The notes beneath the pieces were generated by a model. The model ran no database searches and was not told the DNA's origin. It worked only from the letters and a program-made list of their open reading frames with translations. Positions 16,798 through 24,086 of a stretch of DNA of 36,570 nucleotides are shown piece after piece; within the stretch, counting starts at the first letter, position 1; every line of letters starts with the position of its first letter. This DNA comes from Fibrobacteria bacterium (GTDB lineage Bacteria; Fibrobacterota; Fibrobacteria; UBA11236; JADFYW01), in the NCBI GenBank assembly GCA_015232855.1, contig JADFYW010000032.1:1-36570 (forward strand), given 5' to 3'. A program made the translations under genes and the position numbers.

Positions 16798-18099
16798 TTA
16801 GAACTTACCTCCCTTTACAAAATCGCAATATGCTTCCATGCCATGTTCACCGAGATCAAGGCCTTCACGTTCTTCTTCAACACTTACCCTCAACCCTATT
16901 GTGGATTTTAACACAAAGAAAATCAAGAACGCAGAGCCAAAACAAACAACTGCGTACGCTCCTACTCCGAGTAACTGAATAAAGAACTGTTTTACACCTG
17001 CAAGTTCACCAAAAACTCCAACCGCCAAAGTCCCGAATACCCCACAAATAAGATGAACAGATATTGCACCTACGGGGTCATCAAGTTTAATCTTGTCGAT
17101 GAACATAACCGCATAAACAACAATCAAACCTGCAATTAAACCAATAATCATCGCCGAGTGAAGTCCCATCTTATCCGCTCCCGCTGTAATCCCTACGAGG
17201 CCTGCCAGTATACCATTTAAGGACATCGACAAATCAGGTTTTTTAAAAGCAAACCAGGAAGTCATCATTGCAGCGATACCACCGGCAGCAGCGGCTATAC
17301 AAGTTGTCATAAGCGTCAAAGAAACCGCAGCAGGGTCAGCGCTTAATACTGAGCCACCGTTAAACCCGAACCAGCCAAACCAGAGAAGGAATACCCCTAT
17401 AGCAGCAAGTGGCATACTATGACCCGGAATCGGCTTAATCTGGCCATCCACATATTTTCCTAAACGGGGTCCCAACAATAAAACACCAGCAAGAGCGGCC
17501 CAGCCACCCACACTGTGAACCAGGGTGGAACCGGCAAAGTCATAAAACCCAAGCTTATCAAGCCAACCGCCCCCCCATTTCCAGGACCCTACCAACGGAT
17601 AAATAAAAGACACATATATAACTGTAAAAAGCATAAATGAACTCAATTTAACCCGTTCAGCAACCGCTCCTGAAACAATGGTTGCAGCAGTGGCTGCAAA
17701 TATTCCCTGAAAGAGAAAGTCAGTCCAATAGGTATATCCACCACTCGCATAACTCGCAAGCAGTCCATTATCAGGTAAACTTAAACCGAATCCTGCAAAA
17801 CCAATAAACCCATTAAAATCTCCGGGATACATTAAACCGAAACCTATGTATGCATAGCTTATAAGACCAAAACATACAATGAATGTATTTTTAAATAGAA
17901 TGTTCACCGTGTTTTTTGACTGAGTCAAACCTGTTTCCAGAGTAGCAAAACCAAGATGCATGATAAATACCAGTGCGGTACACAACATCATCCATATATT
18001 GTTAGCAGTGAATAATCCTGCAGATACATCACCGTCGGACGAAAAGGCCAGAGTTGGAATCCCCGCTAGAACCGCTGATGTAAATATTATCTTTTTCAT
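16798..18099 (-). CDS. amt: Ammonium transporter Amt (copy 3)
   Basis: This 433-residue Amt channel has a signal peptide (KKIIFTSAVLAGIPTLAFSSDG) and about 11 membrane segments. The twin histidines are H195 (GSTLVHSVGG) and H349 (GAISVHLICG). The aromatic recruitment loop SWKWGGGWL, WFGFNGGSVLS and the C-terminal GLRVSEEEREGLDLGEHGMEAY agree with the family. The segment FATLETGLTQSKNT near residue 51 is of the type seen in a distinct Amt subgroup, unlike FYGGMVRSKN of copy 1. GGAG before the ATG supports the start. It is transcribed from its own minus-strand sigma-54 promoter and is divergent from the barrel-glnK2 operon. Confidence 0.95.
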   Translation of the reverse strand: MKKIIFTSAVLAGIPTLAFSSDGDVSAGLFTANNIWMMLCTALVFIMHLGFATLETGLTQSKNTVNILFKNTFIVCFGLISYAYIGFGLMYPGDFNGFIGFAGFGLSLPDNGLLASYASGGYTYWTDFLFQGIFAATAATIVSGAVAERVKLSSFMLFTVIYVSFIYPLVGSWKWGGGWLDKLGFYDFAGSTLVHSVGGWAALAGVLLLGPRLGKYVDGQIKPIPGHSMPLAAIGVFLLWFGWFGFNGGSVLSADPAAVSLTLMTTCIAAAAGGIAAMMTSWFAFKKPDLSMSLNGILAGLVGITAGADKMGLHSAMIIGLIAGLIVVYAVMFIDKIKLDDPVGAISVHLICGVFGTLAVGVFGELAGVKQFFIQLLGVGAYAVVCFGSAFLIFFVLKSTIGLRVSVEEEREGLDLGEHGMEAYCDFVKGGKF

Positions 18100-18150
18100 T
18101 TTTAATCTCCTGTCTTCATAGATTGTGATAAACTCTGAAAATTATGGAGA

Positions 18151-18169
18151 AGCAAAATGCGTACCACAA
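18151..18169 (-). promoter_or_regulatory. Sigma-54 promoter of amt3
   Basis: On the minus strand the sequence reads TTGTGGTACGCATTTTGCT, matching TGGCACG-N4-TTGCW with one mismatch (GGTAC for GGCAC). The first G of the -24 GG is at 18165. The start point would be near 18141, about 40 bases before the ATG. Confidence 0.7.
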
Positions 18170-18220
18170 CGCTTTTAAACAAAAAGAGCCGATTTTCAAT
18201 TTTGAAGACTATACAGGAAA

Positions 18221-18271
18221 TGACAAAATTTGAAAATTGTTCAATAAAAACTTTATTGTCAGTTTTTGTCA
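18221..18271. promoter_or_regulatory. Candidate shared activator region between divergent sigma-54 promoters
   Basis: This region contains TGACAA (18221), an imperfect dyad TGACAAAATTT...TTGTTCA, and direct TTGTCA copies at 18256 and 18266, one helical turn apart. TTGTC is the half-site of the palindromes upstream of amt1 and glnK1. The midpoint between the two -24 elements (18165 and 18324) is about 18244. The match is weaker than at the other two promoters. Confidence 0.35.
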
Positions 18272-18321
18272 CACCGCAACATCAACTTTCCCCCAATATT
18301 CTTTTTTTTCAGCCTTTTTTT

Positions 18322-18338
18322 TTGGCACGAAAATTGAT
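18322..18338 (+). promoter_or_regulatory. Sigma-54 promoter of the barrel-glnK2 operon
   Basis: TTGGCACGAAAATTGAT (GG at 18324-18325, TTG at 18334-18336) fits the -24/-12 consensus at the correct spacing and follows a T-rich stretch. The start point near 18349 leaves a leader of about 34 bases before ATG 18383. Confidence 0.8.
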
Positions 18339-18382
18339 GTACTATAAATTCAGGATTTACACATTAACCCATTGGAGAAAAA

Positions 18383-19426
18383 ATGAACAATAAAATATCA
18401 CGTTCTCTTTACCTTAGCGTTTCACTCTTATACACGTTATTATTTATTTCAATTACCTTAGCGGAAGATAATAAAAAAGCAGTTACCTTCAACGGTTACC
18501 TGGATGCTGATGTTGCAATTGATGTAAACAATGAATTTAAAAAGCCTGCCTGGCAGAGCAACCAGGAAGTTGACCTGACTAGCAATATTGTTTTTTCAGA
18601 AGCAGTATCAGTTCAGCTTTATACCACTTTTTTAACTGGCAATGTACCTTATGGTGGGGCACCTGCAGTCAATCGTTGGGGAAATTTAATTTTTGATGGC
18701 ATTGCTCTCTCATGGACCCTTAATGAAATAACGACACTCTATGTCGGTGACATGGTATATAATGCCGGTCAGTTAGGCTATTACGCATATAAGCGCCCCG
18801 TAGCTTATGGTTCTGTTATGTCAGAGAAATACATCAGAGGTGCAGGTATCGATATTCAAGGTTTGTCTTTATATATGGGAAGTTCTGACCTGGCTAATAA
18901 TCAGGCAGGGTTCTATGCCGCATACGACTTTTCTTTAAATGAAAACCTTTCATTTAAACCCCTTGCTGACATACGGCTTGGAGGTGTAGAAACAGACTGG
19001 CATGCTGCTTTGGAATTCAGTCTTTCCGGAGATTTTTCTCTGAATGCAACTATGGGTGCCTTAGCTGAAAACGGAGCAGACGCAAACTTCACCATACTCA
19101 TTGAACCGTCCTATACCATGGGGAAATTTTCAATCGCCGGCACCTATTATCAGGCATTTAACACAGACTCAACAGCAACACCAGTTTCTAACATCGGTGA
19201 AGAGATGTTTGCATATATTGAACCGGGCCTCACTATAAATGATCTTTTTGCGGTAGGTCTTCCGCTTGAATATCATCTCTTTGATGAAAGTCAGATTTGG
19301 GTCGTACCCACTGCATATTTTTATCCGATTAATGATTTAGAAGTATGGTTATGGGCAGGAGGAGTTTTCCCGGAAGAGGGTGATACCGGATTTTCTGCAG
19401 GACTTGAACTTATCGCCGAATTTTAA
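18383..19426 (+). CDS. Nitrogen-regulated outer-membrane beta-barrel protein
   Basis: This 347-residue protein has a signal peptide (LYLSVSLLYTLLFISITLA) and then an alternating-strand sequence (FNGYLDADVAIDV, VSVQLYTTFLTG, ITTLYVGDMVYNAG...). It ends in phenylalanine (LELIAEF), as outer-membrane barrels do. I do not recognise the family. In Proteobacteria a TorF-like putative porin often neighbours glnK-amtB; this protein may be an analogue but is not obviously the same family. GGAG precedes the ATG. It is first in an operon with glnK2 (21 bases apart) under a sigma-54 promoter, divergent from amt3, which suggests a role in taking up ammonium or a small nitrogen compound across the outer membrane. 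Confidence 0.7.
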   Translation: MNNKISRSLYLSVSLLYTLLFISITLAEDNKKAVTFNGYLDADVAIDVNNEFKKPAWQSNQEVDLTSNIVFSEAVSVQLYTTFLTGNVPYGGAPAVNRWGNLIFDGIALSWTLNEITTLYVGDMVYNAGQLGYYAYKRPVAYGSVMSEKYIRGAGIDIQGLSLYMGSSDLANNQAGFYAAYDFSLNENLSFKPLADIRLGGVETDWHAALEFSLSGDFSLNATMGALAENGADANFTILIEPSYTMGKFSIAGTYYQAFNTDSTATPVSNIGEEMFAYIEPGLTINDLFAVGLPLEYHLFDESQIWVVPTAYFYPINDLEVWLWAGGVFPEEGDTGFSAGLELIAEF

Positions 19427-19447
19427 CATTTGAAAAGGAGCACTATC

Positions 19448-19786
19448 ATGAAACTGATTATTGCATATATCAAGCCATTCAAGCTGGATGAGATGAAAGT
19501 AGCAGTCCAGGAGAAAGGCGTAAAAGGCATAACCCTAACAGAAGTCAAAGGCTTTGGCCGACAGAAAGGACATACAGAACTGTATAGAGGCAGTGAATAT
19601 AAAACCGATTTTATTCCTAAGCTCAAAGTAGAAATGGTGGTAGAAGACGAAATCGCAGAAGCAGTAATTGAAGCAGTTGTGTCTTCTTCACGTACCGGAA
19701 AGATGGGTGACGGTAAAGTATTCCAGCTTTCTGTAGAAAAGGCTGTACGTGTTCGAACAGGTGAATGTGGAGAGGATGCCTTGTAA
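19448..19786 (+). CDS. glnK: Nitrogen regulatory protein PII (copy 2)
   Basis: This 112-residue PII protein begins [17 protein letters not shown] and has the same T-loop as copy 1 ([18 protein letters not shown]51), the B-loop [10 protein letters not shown] and VRVRTGECGEDAL at the C-terminus. I start at ATG 19448 rather than the in-frame TTG at 19430, because AAAAGGAG lies between them and because the PII N-terminus aligns here. It is co-transcribed with the outer-membrane barrel gene and not directly with an Amt, although amt3 is divergent next door and probably its partner. A strong terminator follows. Confidence 0.95.
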   Translation: MKLIIAYIKPFKLDEMKVAVQEKGVKGITLTEVKGFGRQKGHTELYRGSEYKTDFIPKLKVEMVVEDEIAEAVIEAVVSSSRTGKMGDGKVFQLSVEKAVRVRTGECGEDAL

Positions 19787-19800
19787 CATCTTTTTTTTAA

Positions 19801-19832
19801 ATACCTGCATACATATGCAGGTATTTTTTTTC
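19801..19832 (+). terminator. Terminator of glnK2
   Basis: ATACCTGCAT (19801-19810) and ATGCAGGTAT (19815-19824) form a perfect 10-bp stem with loop ACAT and a T run. Confidence 0.92.
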
Positions 19833-19902
19833 TAAAATTTAATCGCCAAAAACTGCAACCCGTAACTTTTTTATTTTTTTAATTAAACACACTTTTTTAT
19901 CG

Positions 19903-19926
19903 GAGTTAATTATCTTATATTAACTC
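19903..19926. promoter_or_regulatory. Palindromic operator at the Rrf2 gene start
   Basis: GAGTTAAT (19903-19910) and ATTAACTC (19919-19926) form a perfect 8-bp inverted repeat with an 8-base spacer, ending 3 bases before the ATG. A -10-like TTATAT (19915-19920) lies inside. It is probably the binding site for autoregulation by the encoded repressor. Confidence 0.6.
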
Positions 19927-19929
19927 ACT

Positions 19930-20352
19930 ATGTCCGCTATTTTTAATAAAACATGCACTTACGCAGTGCAAGCAGCTATCTATCTTGCCGGTCAACCAAA
20001 GGGAAAACTCATCTCCCAAGTTGAATTGGCAGAAAGACTTTCCCAACCCCAGCATTTTTTGGGGAAAATCCTTCAGTCCCTTGTTAAATCAGGCCTGATC
20101 ATGTCTACTAAAGGAAAATTCGGAGGTTTTACACTGGCCAAAGATGCTTCAAAAATAAAACTAATCCATATTGTGCACGCAATTGAAGGAGAGAACTTCT
20201 TAGAAGGTTGTTTCTTAGGCTTGCCTCAATGTGGAGGTTCCTCTGGATGTTCTTCGCATATCCAATGGAGTAAAATTAAAAAGCAATTAACAAAGCTACT
20301 CAATAGAAATATTAAGGGGCTTCATCATGGGTTTGAAGAAAAACTCAATTAA
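19930..20352 (+). CDS. Rrf2 family transcriptional regulator, likely Fe-S
   Basis: This 140-residue protein is the size of Rrf2/IscR/NsrR regulators. It has an N-terminal winged helix (TCTYAVQAAIYLAGQ, then a recognition region LSQPQHFLGKILQSLVKSGLI) and the wing STKGKFGGFTLAK. Three cysteines at C94, C101 and C107 (GCFLGLPQC, SSGC) match the [2Fe-2S] or [4Fe-4S] ligand loop of IscR, NsrR and RirA, so it probably senses NO, oxygen or Fe-S status. There is no Shine-Dalgarno, and the operator palindrome abuts the ATG, so the message may be leaderless. It is convergent with the SIS-domain gene, leaving 22 bases. Confidence 0.85.
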   Translation: MSAIFNKTCTYAVQAAIYLAGQPKGKLISQVELAERLSQPQHFLGKILQSLVKSGLIMSTKGKFGGFTLAKDASKIKLIHIVHAIEGENFLEGCFLGLPQCGGSSGCSSHIQWSKIKKQLTKLLNRNIKGLHHGFEEKLN

Positions 20353-20374
20353 TAATTTGAATAGCTCTAAATCA

Positions 20375-21931
20375 CTAGCTCGTAAGGTTTTTGAGACACT
20401 CCACTACCACTGAATTGTTCCCAGGACTTTTATCCAGAAAAAGAAAAACCTCTTTCACTGCCCGTGAGTAGGAAATCTGTACACCCTTTTTAGCTGCCAA
20501 CATTTGAATATAGCGTACTGCTCGGTCAATGAGTTTATTATTTGTCGGATATACCCAGGTCATAAGATTACCTTCATATCTTTTTAACCGTCCCATAACC
20601 AAAGTCGAATGGATATTGAGAATCATTTTTAATATTAAGTGCTTCTGTAAAATGTTTGTATGATCAATCGGAATAACATATTTCTTTTGTTCTAGTCTGA
20701 ATGCTATGCCTCCACTTACACCGGTTATTTCAAATTCATGATGTTTGTTTTTTAATGGTCCTTTCAATCTTCTTTTTAGCAGATTATTGCTAATATCAAA
20801 CCCCAACAATTGCTCATTACCTGTTTTTTCACCTTTATCTGGCCAAATGAGGGTACGGGGCTTTCGGTTAAACAGCATAGTCCAGGCTTGAGCCGCTGAT
20901 TTAGCCCCAGGCAAATACAAATAACAAAGAGAAAAAAGTTTTGGTACATCCCTCTCATTTTCAAAGGGTCGCAAACTGAATGTAGGTGAACGCTCAGTTG
21001 TATCCGTTAAAATAGTAATTGCAAGATTTTTATTGGTGCGATACAACACATAATCTTTATCCTGGTATATACCAGATTCACAACATATAAAAGACTCCAG
21101 AAAGGATAACGCCATATTATTATATACAGTCCTAAGGTTTTTGATTTCACGTACTACTCTGGAAAAGGGATGATTTATATATTGTAACACCATCCCCACA
21201 GCAGCCATGATAAGGGTGGAAGATTGCATACGCGTACTTCCCGCAACAGCCATTGGGCCACTGTCCAGATTAATTTTGTTAATACAACTATTACGGAGTA
21301 CATTTTTTGATCTTATTGCCAATTTCCGTAAAAGTTTGTCTGGATTACCATATATAAAAAACACATCATTACCCTTTACTTCACAAGCAGCTTCAGTTGC
21401 TCCTATGACATAGGGCGTTTCTCCACCCTCAGTACAGCCGATAAACAAATCTTTTTCAGTATACCCCAACTCCATCAGCTGTCGAGCCCCATACTCCGGA
21501 TGATCTTCAAAATATTCTATCGAGCGAATGATTGCCGCATCTCCCCCAGACATAAACCCAATGACACTATTTTTAAGGGAAGTGCCTTTATTCTCACTAC
21601 GCCAAAAATATTCCAAAGAAAGGGCAAGCCTCCCTGTTGCTCCACATCCACAAATAAATATTTTCCCCCCTTGCCGAAGAGTCTTCTTAACTGCAGAATA
21701 AAGCGGTCTTAATAAATCACTTTTTTGAATAAGGATGTCCAAAGCACCGATATCAACTTTTTTCAGGACATTAATCGCTTCAGGCAATCTTGTCTGAGCC
21801 AACATGGAAAGATGATGCGTTTTGGGATGGGGGCGTTCTGTAGACAATTTCCCTAATCGAAATTGAGAAGCAATTTTTAAAAACTTGCTTGCTTTTTGTT
21901 CAGCGCTAAGAGGTTTTCCTTTGTCCATCAT
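20375..21931 (-). CDS. MurQ/GCKR-like double-SIS phosphosugar-binding protein
   Basis: This 518-residue protein resembles N-acetylmuramic acid 6-phosphate etherase (MurQ) in its first half: LSTERPHPKTHHLSML near residue 28, ICGCGATGRLALSLE (SIS fold), MSGGDAAIIRSIEYFEDH, GETPYVIGATEAA and GSTRMQSSTL. It is much longer than MurQ (about 300 residues), with a second SIS-like half, as in glucokinase regulatory protein GCKR. In MurQ the sequence after GRLG carries a catalytic glutamate (LDASE), and here the corresponding position seems to be Phe. The RSIE glutamate is kept. It may therefore bind a sugar phosphate without etherase activity. A TATACT box lies directly before the ATG codons. Confidence 0.7.
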   Translation of the reverse strand: MMDKGKPLSAEQKASKFLKIASQFRLGKLSTERPHPKTHHLSMLAQTRLPEAINVLKKVDIGALDILIQKSDLLRPLYSAVKKTLRQGGKIFICGCGATGRLALSLEYFWRSENKGTSLKNSVIGFMSGGDAAIIRSIEYFEDHPEYGARQLMELGYTEKDLFIGCTEGGETPYVIGATEAACEVKGNDVFFIYGNPDKLLRKLAIRSKNVLRNSCINKINLDSGPMAVAGSTRMQSSTLIMAAVGMVLQYINHPFSRVVREIKNLRTVYNNMALSFLESFICCESGIYQDKDYVLYRTNKNLAITILTDTTERSPTFSLRPFENERDVPKLFSLCYLYLPGAKSAAQAWTMLFNRKPRTLIWPDKGEKTGNEQLLGFDISNNLLKRRLKGPLKNKHHEFEITGVSGGIAFRLEQKKYVIPIDHTNILQKHLILKMILNIHSTLVMGRLKRYEGNLMTWVYPTNNKLIDRAVRYIQMLAAKKGVQISYSRAVKEVFLFLDKSPGNNSVVVECLKNLTS

Positions 21932-22061
21932 TACAGTATATCATATTTTCTATTTCCAGAGCAAACAGATTATCTATTCCTTTATAATATCAGGACTTAC
22001 CCATTCCCCTTTTTTATTGCACCAGTGATCATTATATGAGATAATCAAAGGGTTAACGGCA

Positions 22062-23990
22062 ATGAAATCTGAAAATTATTATAAGCAAATATTTGAGCAA
22101 AGTCAGGATGGTATTCTTCTGGCTGATGTCTCAACTATGAAATTTATAGATGCCAATAATAGTATCTGTCAGTTATTGGGATACAGCAAAGATGAAATCT
22201 TACAACTTTCTGTATCAGAAATTCATCCTGAAAATGATTTGCCCATGGTCATTGATGCTTTCGAGAAACAAGCAAAAGGCATTTACCAAATTGCAAAAGA
22301 ATTGCCCTGCCTGCGAAAAGATGGTTCGATTTTCTACGCTGACATCAATACCCAAGCAATAACAGTTGAAGGTAAAACCTGTAATCTGGGGCTTTTCCGT
22401 GATGTAAGTGATAGAAGAAAAACAGAAATTGCACTTAAAGAAACCAACCGAAATTTCAATCAGCTGTTGGAATCTATTGATGATGTTATCTGGGAAGCAG
22501 ATATGCAGAGTAATATACTCTATATCAGCCAAGCAGTTGAAAAAGTCTATGGAAGAACCATTCAAGAGTTCAGGGATAATCCTGCATTGTGGCATTCAAT
22601 CACTCATCCAGAAGATAGGGATATTGTGAACAAAAGTCACGAAGAACTATATCGACTCAATCATGCAAACACCATTTATCGCATAATACATAAAGACGGA
22701 TCCATACGATGGTTGCAGGATAAAAAAAATATAATTAAAGATAAAAATGGGAAGGCTATTCGCATCGGAGGAATTGCAACTGATATAACAAAACAAAAAG
22801 AATTCGAGCAAAATATTGATGAACAACGTTTAAACTTACAAAAACTGTATGACAATATTTCTGACCAATTATGGATTCTTGATTTGGAAACCCTACGTAT
22901 TATTGATATAAACCCAACGGCTCACCGCACTCTGGGGTTTTCAAAAGCGGAACTTCTAAGACTTTCCGTACCTGATATTGATCGCAATTTTTCTAAGGAA
23001 AGTGCATTTAAAGTGGTCGAACTTCTTAGGGAAAAATCACAATGTAGTTTTGATTCTACCCACACGAGAAAGGATGGTAGTAAATTTCCGGTTCATATTA
23101 GACTGAATAAAACAATTTATAATAAAAAGCCTGCTATTATTGTTTCATGCAGAGATATGACGACATTAAAATACCGTGAAGAGGCCTTAATCAAAGAAAA
23201 AGATCGTGCTGAAGCGGCAAACCATGCTAAATCTACCTTCTTAGCAAATATGAGTCATGAATTACGCACGCCACTAAACGGTATACTTGGGATGGCACAG
23301 GTTCTGGAAATGTCCATTACAGACAAGGAACAACGGGATCACCTTCAATGTATTAAGCAATCCGGAATCGCATTAGTCAATATTCTTCAGGACATCTTAG
23401 ATATCGCAAAAATCGAAGCTGGAAAACTGAGTATTTTATCAGAGGAATTTAATTTTACTTCCTTGATTGATCAGGTAACAAAGCTCTTTTCCATTCAAAC
23501 AGTTAATAAAAATATTACGCTTGCCACCTCCATCTCCAAATCCATACCAGAAATACTTCTCGGTGATGAACTTCGTATCAAACAAATAATCACCAATCTT
23601 GTTGGGAACGCAATAAAATTTACAGAAAAGGGCTCTGTGGAAGTAAAAGCCAATAGCATTTTAGAAGACAATAACTGTATCTTAAAAATTGAGGTGTGTG
23701 ATACTGGAATTGGTATCCCTGAAGATATTCAAAACACAGTATTTGAAGCTTTTTCCCGTGGTAATGACATTATAAACAGAAAGTATGAAGGAACTGGTCT
23801 GGGATTGTCCATCGTTGACCGACTAACTGGCTTAATGAATGGAAAAATTGATATGAAAAGCCAGGTTAATAAGGGTTCAATATTTACAGTAACACTACCA
23901 TTACTCTTACCCCAGAAAAATACAAATATCAACCAGCTAAACAAAAATTCCTTGAGTCAGGCATGGATGAATATATTTCCAAGCCCATAA
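22062..23990 (+). CDS. PAS sensor histidine kinase, hybrid kinase that lost its receiver
   Basis: This 642-residue cytoplasmic protein has no membrane segment. It has three PAS domains with PAC tails (about 5-120, 128-248 and 258-372), then HisKA with STFLANMSHELRTPLNG (phosphorylated H399) and HATPase_c with NLVGNAIKF (N box, about 512-516), CDTGIGIP (G1) and GTGLGLSI (G2). It ends soon after the usual VTLPL end of the kinase core. The last residues (SQAWMNIFPSP) are read out of frame from a receiver-domain C-terminus that continues to 24034. The ancestor was probably a hybrid kinase. AAGGG precedes the ATG. It lies 96 bases before the cyclase operon on the same strand. Confidence 0.88.
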   Translation: MKSENYYKQIFEQSQDGILLADVSTMKFIDANNSICQLLGYSKDEILQLSVSEIHPENDLPMVIDAFEKQAKGIYQIAKELPCLRKDGSIFYADINTQAITVEGKTCNLGLFRDVSDRRKTEIALKETNRNFNQLLESIDDVIWEADMQSNILYISQAVEKVYGRTIQEFRDNPALWHSITHPEDRDIVNKSHEELYRLNHANTIYRIIHKDGSIRWLQDKKNIIKDKNGKAIRIGGIATDITKQKEFEQNIDEQRLNLQKLYDNISDQLWILDLETLRIIDINPTAHRTLGFSKAELLRLSVPDIDRNFSKESAFKVVELLREKSQCSFDSTHTRKDGSKFPVHIRLNKTIYNKKPAIIVSCRDMTTLKYREEALIKEKDRAEAANHAKSTFLANMSHELRTPLNGILGMAQVLEMSITDKEQRDHLQCIKQSGIALVNILQDILDIAKIEAGKLSILSEEFNFTSLIDQVTKLFSIQTVNKNITLATSISKSIPEILLGDELRIKQIITNLVGNAIKFTEKGSVEVKANSILEDNNCILKIEVCDTGIGIPEDIQNTVFEAFSRGNDIINRKYEGTGLGLSIVDRLTGLMNGKIDMKSQVNKGSIFTVTLPLLLPQKNTNINQLNKNSLSQAWMNIFPSP

Positions 23991-24034
23991 GAGTAGAGCA
24001 ACTTCAGGAAATAATCAGAAAAAATTATAGGTAA
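23945..24034 (+). pseudogene. Receiver-domain remnant, out of frame
   Basis: In the frame starting at 23945 the DNA reads KFLESGMDEYISKP followed by IRVEQLQEIIRKNYR and a TAA at 24032-24034. That is the canonical end of a response-regulator receiver (conserved Lys in SKP). The front of the receiver, including the phosphorylated Asp, is missing. The kinase frame runs through it one frame off and stops at 23990, so an internal deletion fused the kinase core to the receiver tail out of frame. Confidence 0.8.
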
Positions 24035-24086
24035 CGACTTAAAAAAAATCAGTATTTGGATCGTATTTTTTTATATCAATTATAAT

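Noticed and set aside
18157-18393. 78-codon frame across the divergent sigma-54 promoters
   Set aside because: It runs through both promoter elements and over the start of the barrel gene; not plausible as a gene.
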